A stretch of 64,000 nucleotides of DNA from JBBRHQ01 sp963815645. GTDB taxonomy: Bacteria > Actinomycetota > Thermoleophilia > Solirubrobacterales > 70-9. Below the pieces are notes generated by a model, which did no database searches, was not told where the DNA came from, and worked only from the letters and a program-made list of their open reading frames with translations. The stretch is from contig CAWFHL010000001.1 in the NCBI GenBank assembly GCA_963815645.1, forward strand, positions 496,001 to 560,000, written 5' to 3'. The position numbers were made by a program, and so were the translations under genes. How positions within the stretch are numbered: position 1 is the first letter of the stretch; each line of letters starts with the position of its first letter. Positions 44,475-53,496 of the stretch are shown piece after piece.

Positions 44475-45916
44475 AAATGCGGCCTGGTGAGGTGGTGCGC
44501 GTGCCGCTTGGCCTCGCGCGGCTCGCGCAGCAGCACCAGGCAGGCCAGCGCCCCAGCGCCACAACCGCCGCCTCGATCCAGAAGGCATCGGAGTAGGCCG
44601 AGGCGCCGGGGAGCTGGCCGGCGGAGAGGCCGGAGTGGACGACGACGCCGAGGAGCGCGGTGCCGGTGGCGGCGCCGATCCAGCGCACCGTGAGGACGAG
44701 GGCGTTGGCGTCGCCGCGCTCGGAGGCGGAGACCGCGTTGGAGAGCCCGGTGAGCAGCGAGGTGAACATCGGCGCGTTGGTGAGGCTGAGCAGGAGGAGG
44801 CCGGGCAGCAGCGCGACGTAGGAGTCGTCGTCGAGAGTGATCGCGATCCAGGCGTAGGCGACCGCGGCGCCGCTGAACCCGAGGATCGCCGGGGTGCGGG
44901 GGCCGATCCGGTCGGTGACCCGGCCGGTGACGATGTTCAAGAGCGGGGCGATCAGCATCGCCGGCAACATCGCCACCGCGGCCAGCAGCGCCCCGTAGCC
45001 GAGCACGTGCTGGAGGTAGGTGGCGATGTAGATGAAGTAGCCGTTGACCGTGAACTGGGCGGCGAACATCGCCAGCACGATCCCGCGCATCCGGCGCCGA
45101 CCGAGCAGGGAGACGTCGAGCAGCGGATGGGAGCGGCGCAGCTCGAGGGCGACGAAGCCGCCGAGCACCGCGAGGCCGACCGCGAACAGGGCGATCGTCG
45201 CGGGCGAGTCCCAGCCCCAGGTGAGCGCCTGCATCAGCGAGACCAGCAGGGCGATCAGCCCGGCGGCGAGGACGCAGAAGCCGGTGGTGTCGAAGCGCTC
45301 CGGCGGGGCGGCGGGGCGGTTCTCGACCCGCAGCCAGCCGAGCGCGGCGAGCCCGAGCGCGACCAGCACCTGCAGCGCGAACATCGCCCGCCAGCTGAAC
45401 GCCTCGGTCATCAGCCCGGCGAGGACCGGGCCGATCACCAGCACCGTGACCCCGATCGCCGAGTACTTGCCGAGCGCGTCGCCGCGGTGCTCCTGAGGGA
45501 CGCGGTTGGCGATCATAGCGGCGGAGGACGGATAGAGGGTCGAGGCACCCATCCCGGCGATACCGATCGAGACCACCAGCCAGACGAAGCCCTGCGAGAC
45601 CGCGGCGGAGAGCGAGCCCGCGGCGAAGATCCCGAGCGCGATCAGCAGCACCCGCCGGTGCCCGTAGAAGTCGCCGAGCCGCCCGCCCGGCGCGGCGAAG
45701 ATCGCCATCGCCAGGAAGAAGGAGTTGACCACCCACTGCCCCTCGGAGGGAGTGAGGCCGAGGTCGGAGATGATCGACGGCTGGATCACCCCGAGGGACG
45801 ACCTGGCCGAGGTAGCAGGTGAAGAAGGCGCCGCCCCCGAACCAGAGGGCCCAGGGTGAGAGGCCGGTGCCGGCGCTTGCCGGCGCCGGCGCAGCGGGGG
45901 CGGCCTCAGCGCCCAC
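44471..45916 (-). CDS. DHA2-type MFS multidrug transporter (two frameshifts)
   Basis: About 480 residues. Start GTG 45916, N-terminus ALWFGGGAFFTCYLGQVV; after a frame change near 45795 LGLTPSEGQWVVNSFFLAM, GGRLGDFYGHRRVLL (motif A), PSSAAMIANRVPQEHRGDAL, TMs such as IALLVSLMQALTWGWD and NALVLTVRWIGAATGTALLG; second change near 44565, ending ACLVLLREPREAKRH. Drug:proton antiporter of the EmrB/QacA type with about 14 segments. It overlaps the PadR gene (GTGGGCGCTGA), so it is very likely controlled by it. Confidence 0.9.
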   Translation of the reverse strand: MGAEAAPAAPAPASAGTGLSPWALWFGGGAFFTCYLGQVVPRGDPAVDHLRPRPHSLRGAVGGQLLLPGDGDLRRAGRAARRLLRAPAGAADRARDLRRGLALRRGLAGLRLAGGLDRYRRDGCLDPLSVLRRYDRQPRPSGAPRRRARQVLGDRGHGAGDRPGPRRADDRGVQLAGDVRAAGAGRARARRARLAAGREPPRRPAGALRHHRLLRPRRRADRPAGLADAGAHLGLGLARDDRPVRGRPRGARRLRRPRAAPLPSAARRLPARSAPDARDRAGDVRRPVHGQRLLHLHRHLPPARARLRGAAGRGGDVAGDADRPALEHRHRPGHRPDRPPHPGDPRVQRRRGRLRLDRDHSRRRLLRRAAARPPPAQPHQRADVHLAAHRALQRGLRLRARRRQRPRPHGALDRRRHRHRAPRRRRPLRPLRRPAPRRLGLLRCLLDRGGGCGAGALACLVLLREPREAKRHAHHLTRPHF

Positions 45917-46355
45917 CGTAGATCTCGCGCTTGATCAGCGTGACCGAGCGGATCACCGAGTCGAGGAACGGCTCGACCTCCTCGGTCAAGCGCCGGTACT
46001 CGGCCTCCCCGTCCTTGGTGATCGCATAGAAGCGCCGCGTGCGCTTGTCCGGATGCTCCCAGCTCCCCTCGATCAACCCCTTGCCCTCCATCTCCCGCAG
46101 CAGCGGATACATCGTGTTCGGATTGACCGAGATCACCCCCTGCGTGATCGCCTCGATCTCCTCGATCAGCTGGTTGCCGTAGGAGGGCTCGGCGCGGATC
46201 AGGTGCAGGACGAGCAGCGGGAAGACGTCGCGGCGGCGGATCTCCCCGCCGAAGACGTCCGAGGGGCGGCCGCCTCGCTTCTTGCGCCGCGCCGACTGCT
46301 CGCGCTCGGCGGCGCGGGCCGTCTCCTCGACGGCTTCACGAAGCGGCTTTGAGGC
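45906..46355 (-). CDS. PadR-family transcriptional regulator (5' end unresolved)
   Basis: Readable from about residue 20: REAVEETARAAEREQSARRKK, GEIRRRDVFPLLVLHLIRAE, SYGNQLIEEIEAITQGVIS, NPNTMYPLLREMEGKGLIEG and RRFYAITKDGEAEYRRLTEE. This is the PadR winged helix plus the C-terminal dimerisation helix. No ordinary start exists upstream in frame; a stop follows at about 46390, so an indel near 46350 is suspected. It probably represses the adjacent transporter. Confidence 0.85.
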   Translation of the reverse strand, partial: ASKPLREAVEETARAAEREQSARRKKRGGRPSDVFGGEIRRRDVFPLLVLHLIRAEPSYGNQLIEEIEAITQGVISVNPNTMYPLLREMEGKGLIEGSWEHPDKRTRRFYAITKDGEAEYRRLTEEVEPFLDSVIRSVTLIKREIYGGR

Positions 46356-46378
46356 CTCCCTGGGCGATGGGCAGGGAG
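46356..46378. promoter_or_regulatory. 7-bp inverted repeat upstream of padR, candidate operator
   Basis: CTCCCTG (46356-46362) is inverted as CAGGGAG (46372-46378) around a 9-nt spacer. Position at the 5' end of the padR-MFS operon fits a PadR operator, though PadR sites are usually ATGT-N8-ACAT-like. Confidence 0.35.
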
Positions 46379-46433
46379 TCTATGGGCGTGATTAATAGTA
46401 AGGATGCGGAGTGGAGTGCCATGCGTAGGGAGG

Positions 46434-46480
46434 TTGGTCTATGAGACCGAGGTCACAGGGTCGAATCCTGCCCGGCGCGC
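46434..46480 (+). other. tRNA-like 3' fragment at the island boundary
   Basis: A run TGGTC-loop-GACCG (anticodon stem with a 5-nt loop), AGGTC variable loop, ACAGG / GTCGAAT / CCTGC T-arm and CCGGCGC acceptor 3' half. The 5' half (acceptor GCGCCGG and D-arm) is absent upstream. It looks like the 3' end of a tRNA gene, of the sort duplicated by integration of genomic islands. The A-C mismatch at the T-stem base and short anticodon loop make it non-functional. Confidence 0.4.
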
Positions 46481-46621
46481 TGAGTAGTTCGGGCGGAGCG
46501 GCCTTTGCAACGGGAGGACGCGGGGGTTCCGGTTCCGCGGATGGCATCACCTCAAATCGCCAATTCGGGCCTCACGCTTGTCGGGACTAGACGCTAACGC
46601 GGCTACAAGCCCTAAAGCCGA

Positions 46622-48354
46622 TCACGCCGGGGGGCCGAGGGGTGGATCGAGACTGGCCAGCGCGTCGGCGATGCGTTCCAAGGTGGGACGAAAGCCCTCG
46701 AAGGAGAGACCGTCGAACGACTCCGGTTCATGCTCCACCGCACGCGCAAAAGCTGCCTTTGATCGAGCAACCGAAGCCTTCGTGCCGAATTCGTATACAT
46801 CCTGCTCGATTAAATGTTGTTTCCCCTTTGTCGCGTGGGGCACGGCGCAAGGTTCTGACTCATGCAGACTGGTTGTTTCATTAAATTCGGAGGCTAGGAA
46901 GATGCGCCTACCTTCGGCGTCCTTGGTCTTGAGAATGTCGTCTTTGTAGAGCAGCTCAATACATAGGGGGGCATGCCAATCGCGCCATGGTGGCTGAGCG
47001 AGGCCAACGGCAACGACCTTGGGACCGTAGGATTGCCAGCCGTCATAGCCGACCGCATCCCTAGCGATCTTGGTGTCGGAGTCGAATAGGCAGACGGCAA
47101 GGTTCTTGGACCCAAACTCCTTCAGCCGCTCGCAGTACTCCTTGAGCCGCTGGTCGCTGCCCCGGTCAGTCTCCTCGTCAATAACCAGGCTGAGATGCGT
47201 AAATTCATCACGAGTATGGAAGAAGGCTAGGGCGGCGCGGACGTGCCCAGCGTCGGTAGGTCCCTCGGTATAGAGGTGGGCCTTTCGCGCGGTGCGCCGC
47301 ACGACGGGCCGCGCCTTGAAATCCGCGTCAAGCTCTTCCAATTTGTTGGCGAGCTTTAGATAGGCCGGGTCATCCCAGCCCCGGACCGAGCCGATGTACT
47401 GGAGACGACCCCGCGCGACCAAGGCAAGCCCGGGGAATGGCTTGCCGGGGGGCCAGTTGGGATCGGGGGATGCCCGGCGCAGCGATTTGGATGCCTCGGC
47501 TGGTCCATAGCGCCTCCAGATGTGGAGCAGGGCCCCCAAGCCTCGCAAGTAGCGGCGAGGAACGTTGACCTTTTGGTTAACGATCAGGCCTGTTACGCGC
47601 TGACGCTGACAAGAGACCTGTAAACGGGTCTTGCGTCCATTGATCCGAAATCCGGCATCCTCAAGCAGGATCCGAAGGGCTCGGCCCGGGGCGGCTTGCC
47701 CCCTTCGCGAATTGCTACTCCGGTGGGAAACAGTGAGCGATCGGTCGAGAACACGAGATCGTCGGCATACCTGCTGTAGTAGCAGCCATGGCCTATCGCC
47801 AGCTTGGCAAGCTGCCTGTCCATTCCCCTGCAGATGTAGTTTGAGATGATTGGTGAGCTCGGCGCCCCTTGCGGAAGAGCGTCCCGGTGGCAACAGACCC
47901 GGGCGAGCGTGGTAGCAACCTCGTCGGGATAACCGAAGGGGAAGGAGAGGAAGAGGCCGCGGACGCGGGCGGCGGTGATCGAGGGGAAGAAGTCTTCGAT
48001 GTCGATCGCGAAGACCCAGCGTTGACCAACGTGGACAGCGGCATTGGTGAGCGGGGAACGTGCGTGGGTGAAGCCATGAACGTGGGCGGGGGCACGGTAA
48101 GAGGCGGCAAGTGAGGTCGCCAGCTTGCGCTGAATCTGCTTAATCGGCGCGATTGGGGCATCGATATAACGGGGGGAACCGTTGCGCTTTGCGATCTTGA
48201 AGCACCGGTAGCGCTTCTCAACAGGAAAGGCCCATGCCCACCAATTCAATTTGCTGAGCGGCAAATCGACGAATTCGGCCAGTGCCTGGAGGCTGTAAAG
48301 GTCCGGAAGGGCGGGTTTCTCTGGAAGAAGACGTGCGGCCCGGGGCTCATCCAT
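46622..48354 (-). CDS. Retron-type reverse transcriptase fused to a TOPRIM-like domain (frameshift near 47695)
   Basis: About 575 residues. RT motifs: FKIAKRNGSPRYIDAP, HVHGFTHARSPLTNAAVHV (retron-like VHGF region), WVFAIDIEDFFPSI, LPQGAPSSPIISN and the catalytic SRYADDLVFS. After a frame change near 47695 come the RT thumb ILLEDAGFRINGRKTRL and then a TOPRIM-like part: HLYTEGPTDAGHV (Glu) and LAVCLFDSDTKIAR (DxD). RT-TOPRIM fusions are what I recall as retron type I-C. Lower GC than neighbours. Divergent from brxA. The msr-msd RNA would lie in 48355-48600. Confidence 0.8.
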
Positions 48355-48648
48355 GCGATTGCAACCTCAATATCCGCAGACCACCGACGCGAAGCGGCGG
48401 CCTAAGTTAGACATCCGTTATCTCCCGCGAATACACAGGAGGAAGGCAGCCCCGGAACCGCACAAGCCAACGTTATTCAGCTCAGCGGACGAATGATGGA
48501 ATCAACGACGCGGGGTAGCTTTTGCGGCTCTCGCGTCTTCACTCGAGGTGTATCACCCAAATTCCGCTGATCGGACTCCCTCTCTAGGCGCATCGACGGT
48601 CGGTTACGGCAAGATCGCCAGATCGGTTCCGAGCACGCAACAGCCGGC
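48355..48648. other. 294 bp divergent intergenic region between RT and brxA
   Basis: Should contain the promoter of the leftward RT gene, any retron msr-msd RNA and the brx operon promoter. On the minus strand, TCCGC near 48478 and GCGGA near 48378 could pair, and CCGCCG/CGGTGG near 48393 forms a short stem. None is strong enough to call an ncRNA. Confidence 0.35.
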
Positions 48649-49418
48649 TTGGGCGCCGCCGAGATCGTCCCTGGCGACGTGAGTGGCGGCACAAACACCA
48701 GCCACACGATCGTTGTCGCGGCCCTCACCGCTCTGCTGGAGACAGTTCCGCCCGAAGCCGATCCCTCCGAGTACGAGCGAGCGGTTCTTGTCGACAACGT
48801 TCTCGGGAAGAGCACCGACGGATCTCGACGCCGGACCTTCCGGTACCTACGTGAACTCTATCTCCTGGATCGTCGGATGCTCCTCTTTCGCGGGCTCCGC
48901 GATCTCTGGGCGGACGCATCTGATGGCCGCCCTCTCCTCGCCGGGCTATGCGCCCTTGCGCGCGATGCCGTCTTTCGCGCGAGTCAGCCGCCAATCATCC
49001 GCGCTGCACCTGGCGACCAACTCACGTCTCGCGATCCTCGCCGAGGCCGTCGACGCCGCTTTCCCAGGGGTCTACAAGCAGAGCACCGCGCTGAAGATCG
49101 GCCGCAACACATTCTCGTCCTGGGAGCAAACAGGACATCTCGGTCCGCGTGCACAAGTCGATCAAGGTCCGCCGTCATGCCGTTTGCACACCGGCTGCGC
49201 TTGCGTACGCCCTGCTGCTCGGCCATCTCCAAGGCGCTCGCGGTGCAGGCGCTGTTTGAGTCAACGTGGGCAGAGGCGCTGGATCAGCCCGTCGGGCATC
49301 TCCGGAACTAGCGTTCGTGGCTTCCCAGCGCGGCCTGATTGACCTTCGCGACGCCGGCGGAGTCATCCAGGTGGGTTTTAACGCCCTGCTCCGACCTGCG
49401 GAAGTCAGCGCAGCATGA
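48649..49418 (+). CDS. brxA: BREX protein BrxA, DUF1819 (frameshifted)
   Basis: About 255 residues. The first gene of the BREX operon. Readable pieces: DNVLGKSTDGSRRRTFRYL, LLAGLCALARDAVFRAS, then in the next frame SRLAILAEAVDAAFPGVYKQ, NTFSSWEQTGHL, then VRVHKSIKVRRHAVCTPAAL, and finally AFVASQRGLIDLRDAGGV, ending RPAEVSAA at 49418. At least three frame changes (near 49020, 49140 and 49250). BrxA is a small DNA-binding component. The start is uncertain (TTG 48649 used). The stop overlaps brxB as ATGA. Confidence 0.8.
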
Positions 49419-49980
49419 ACTATATGAGTCAACTCGTTGACGCATATCGGCGTTTCGTTGATCTGCCGTGGCAGAGCGATCTTGCCCCTCCTCAGCGCGT
49501 CTGGATGGCCGTGTATCCGCCAGATCAGGAGCGTCGGGTCCGGCTGCACCTTCCCGAGTTCGAGATCGCAACAACGGCTGCGGGGCACGCGTGGGAGAGA
49601 TCGACATCACGACGTCATTTGAGGAATGGATGGCGGCGAATACGTACCGCGAGCAGTACTTCGAGTCACCGGAGCTATCTCGACGGCCGTCGATGGGCGC
49701 TTTCCTTCAGTCACTCGAGGAGCGGGTTATGAGCGAGCTCGATCACACACAGTAACGCAGGCTCGGTCGATGGGTTTAGTTGGCGCCGGAACTCTCTTCG
49801 GCTTGGGAGAGACAGTTAAAGCCTCGGCCTTGCTCAACGGTGTCAGCAGCGCGGTCGAAGGACGCCTGTTGGTTTTCTTTCCCGGCGAGCACGATGGCAA
49901 CAGTTACCGGCTGCTCGATGCGCGCGGACGGATGGAACTATCTCGCCACACCGATCACGCCGAACGGGAGCCGTCTGATG
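49415..49980 (+). CDS. brxB: BREX protein BrxB, DUF1788 (frameshifted)
   Basis: About 190 residues from ATG 49415: MNYMSQLVDAYRRFVDLPW, RVRLHLPEFEIATTAAG, then GEIDITTSFEEWMAANTYR, ARSMGLVGAGTLFGLGETVK, EGRLLVFFPGEHDGNSYRLL and DGWNYLATPITPNGS. Frame changes near 49595, 49680 and 49925. DUF1788 proteins are an essential part of type 1 BREX loci, with unknown biochemical role. The end merges with the start of brxC. Confidence 0.82.
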
Positions 49981-52900
49981 CCGCTGACGAACCGAGAGCT
50001 CTTCTACCGAGATCCCACCGACACGAAAATCCCGAACGACGGCGTCGCCAGGTCGCACGCCCCGAGACCGAACAACAGTGGGACGTGCTCGAAGTGGGAG
50101 CTGCAGAGCTTCGTCTGCGAAGGCGAGTACGAGCATGGGCTCGAGCGGATCCTAGATAGCTTCCTCAGCCAACCTCAGCCAGTCACAGCAGCCGGCCGTC
50201 TGGGTCAGCGGGTTCTACGGCAGCGGCAAGTCGCATCTGCGTGCGGGTGCTCGAGTACCTGTGGCGCGACACCGAGCTTCCCGGTGGCGAAGGCGCGCGG
50301 AGCCTGGTTGACGCTTCCCGACGGATATCGCGACCACCTCATGAGCTGGCCGACAGCCGGCAAGCGGCTGGAGGTCTGTGGTCGGCGGCTGGAACACTTG
50401 CGTCGGGTAGGAGCGACGGCCGTCCGGCTCGCATTCCTTTCCGTCCTGTTCGACAGCGCGGCCTCCCGGAGCAGTACCCGCTCGCCCGCTTCATGATCTG
50501 GGCGCACGAGAACGATTACCTCGACGCCGCTCGACGGCTGCAGTCGAAGGCGCAGGAAAGATCGTTCGACAAGGAAGTTCACGACCTCTACGTGTCGCCA
50601 GTCATCGCGAAGGCGCTGCTCGAGGCCGATGCGAGCCTCGGCGATTCGGTCGCAGACGTCCGTGCAGCTGCTCAAGAACGCAGTTTCCGCCGACCACGAA
50701 GGACATCACCGACGACGAGATGTTCGACGTGATGGAGGATGTCCTGCGCCTCAGGCGACAACCATGGGAAGCTGCCGCTCACCCTGGTCGTCCTCGACGA
50801 GATGCAGCAGTACATCGGCGACGACAACGCCAAGGCGCTCGCACGTCCAGAACATCGTCGAGGGTGCTCCGCACGGTTCGGCAGCCAGGTGCTGGTCGTC
50901 GCCACCGGTCAGAGCGCGCTCACGGCAACCGCCGACGCTGCAAAAGCTCATCGACCGGTTCGCGGTCCAGGTCGCGCTTTCCGACAACGACGTCGAGACA
51001 GTCGTGCGTCAGGTCGTGCTCCGCAAGAAGCCGGAGCACGTCGGCCGATCTCAGGACGGCGCTCGACGCGGTCAGCGGGGAGATCGACCGGCATCTCGGC
51101 GGCACTCAGCTCGCCGCCAAGGCGGCCGACAAGCCACGACCTCGTTGCCGACTACCCGCTGCTGCCGACTCGCCGGCGATTCTGGGAGCGGGCGCTCCGC
51201 GCGATCGACAAGGCCGGTAAGGCCGGCGTGCTGCGGACCCAGCTCAAGATCGTCCACGAAGCCGCGCGCGATGTGGCCGACGAGCCGATCGGGCATGTCG
51301 TCGGCGGGGACTTCGTCTACGACGCAGCAGTCGCCGGGCATGTTGCAGAGCGGCGTTCTGCTCAAGGAGATCGACGAACTCATCCGTGGACTGCGACGAC
51401 GAGGGCGCCGACGGCGAGCTCAAGTCCCGTATCTGCGCGCTGGTGTTCCTGATCTCCCAGATCCCGCACAGACGGATCGGGCGGCGACACCGGGCATGCG
51501 AGCGACGGCGCCGATCATCGCCGATCTCCTGGTGGAGGATCTCGCCGACGATGGCGCCACGCTCCGCAAGGCGCGTCCCGAGCTGCTCGAAGAGCTCGTC
51601 GACCGAGGGCCGGCTCATGCAGATCGACGACGAGTACCGGCTGCAGACCGCAGAGGGCGCGGAATGGGACGAAGGACTACCGCAGCCGCAGTGCCGTCCA
51701 TCCGGGACGACGCCAGCGCGCATGAGCCAGCTGCGGAACGAATGGCTCGCAGCAAGCGGTCGACGAGAGCTCGGCTGGCTTGAAGCTGGCCCACGGCGCG
51801 AGCAAGACGCCGCGCAAGATCGACCAGCCACTGGGGCCAGGACGAGCCGACACCTCCGAGGGCAGACGTCCCGGTCTGGATCCGGGACGAGTGGTCAGTT
51901 ACCGAGGCGACGGTCGAAGAAGGCCGCCGCCGAGGCTGGCGACGAGAGCCCGATCGTGTTCGTGCTTCCTTCCGAAGCGCGAGGCCGACCAGATCAAGGA
52001 CGCGCTGGCGAGTTACGCGGCGGCGCAGGACACAGTCGAGCAGCAAGCCCGACGCCGCAGACCGACGAAGGCAAGGCAGCGCAGCGGGCCATGCAAGACA
52101 CGCATCGCAACGGACGAGCGAGCGGCTGACAGTCTCTTCGCCAGGCGTCGTTGCAAAGCGCGGGTCTTCCAGGGCGGCGGTAACGAGCTGACGACGTCGG
52201 CATCGCTCCGGACGCCGTCGAGACTGCCGCCGACCGCTCTCTCGTCCGCCTGTTCCCGAAGTTCGGGCTGGCCGACAACCCGAACTGGGGCAAGGTCGTC
52301 ACCAAGGCGCGCGACGGTGCGCCGGACGCGCTGGACGCGGTCGGGCATCACGGGGAGCCGACCACGCAACCCCGTGTGCAAAGAGGTACTGGCCGCGATC
52401 ACGCGCGGGCGGGACGAAGGGGAGCCGAACTCCAGAAGCGCTTCGACGCGCCGCCGTTCGGCTGGCCGAAGGATGCGGTCAACGGCGCGATCCTCGCCCT
52501 GTTCGCCGCGGGCAACATCCGGGCCAGCCGAGGACGGCAAGCCGCTCGCTGGGCCCGAAGGAGCTCCCGCCGACCAGATCGGCAAGGCGACCTTCTACAA
52601 GGAGGACGAGCCGCCAACCGCAGTCAGCAGCTCGCGGTGCGGGGCTTGCTGACGACGGCCGACATCTCCTACGCGAACCGGTCAGGAAGGCGCCCAGATC
52701 CCAGCGCTGCTGCAGCGCCTCAAGGACCTCGCCGACGGGCGGGAGGGCCGCCACCGCTTCCCGAGCTTCCCGACACCGATCACATCCACGGTCCTGCGCC
52801 CTCGGCGGCAACCAGCTGTTCCGGGCTGTTGCCGACGACCATGATCGGCTGAGCCATGACCTCGAACGATGGCGGGCGGCCGATCAGAAGCGCGAGCAGC

Positions 52901-53486
52901 GCGAGACTGAGCTGGGGCGAGCTCGAACGACTGCTGCGTCATGCTGCAGGTCTTGCCGGTGGCCGACACGGTCGATCCGCCAGCGCACGCGATCCGCGAC
53001 GGCCGCCAACTGCTCGATGACCCGGATCCGGTCAAGCCCACTGCTCGACGAGCTGGCCGACGCGCTTCGCAGCGAGCTCAAGGAGCGCGAGGCGCTAGCA
53101 GGCCGCCAACCGAACGCGATTGCAAGAGCTGGAGGCCTGGGCGGAGTGGGGCAAGCTCGATCCCGACCGACCGCGAGTCGATCATCGACGACGCAGGGCT
53201 CGCGCTCGACACCCGCCCGACGTCGCGACCGACGACGAGGCTGCTTGAGGCGCTCGACACCATCCCGCTCAGCGGCGTGGCAGAGACCGGATCGGCCTTG
53301 TGCCGAGCCGTCGCGACCAGGCGAGGCAGCGCGCGGCGCAAAAAGCTCGAGCCCGAGAGCGTGCAGCGTCAACCCGCCCCCGGCAACCCTCAAGACGCCC
53401 GAGGAACTCGACGCCTACCTCGACGCAGCTTGCGCGAGCAAGTCGCATGCCCCACCTCGAAAGCCGACAAGACCGTGATCATCTGA
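49978..53486 (+). CDS. brxC: BREX ATPase BrxC (heavily frameshifted)
   Basis: About 1170 residues. Starts MPLTNRELFYRDPTDTKIPN, with Walker A VWVSGFYGSGKSH (50200-50235), Walker B LVVLDEMQQYIGDD (50785-50825), VATGQSALTAT, FAVQVALSDNDVETVVRQV, YPLLPTRRRFWERALRAID, LISQIPHRRI and a C-terminus ending DKTVII at 53486. At least fifteen frame changes; the ones I resolved in the first third are mostly single inserted bases. A large AAA-type ATPase of BREX, thought to couple DNA recognition to methylation or restriction. Confidence 0.82.
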
Positions 53487-53496
53487 GGGCCCGACT

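Noticed and set aside
44635..45822. 395-residue + strand ORF opposite the MFS gene
   Set aside because: Acidic/Arg-rich shadow; the opposite strand carries a clear transporter.
46395..46485. A complete tRNA gene
   Set aside because: Only the 3' half is recognisable; no GCGCCGG 5' acceptor or D-arm lies upstream, and the anticodon loop is two bases short.
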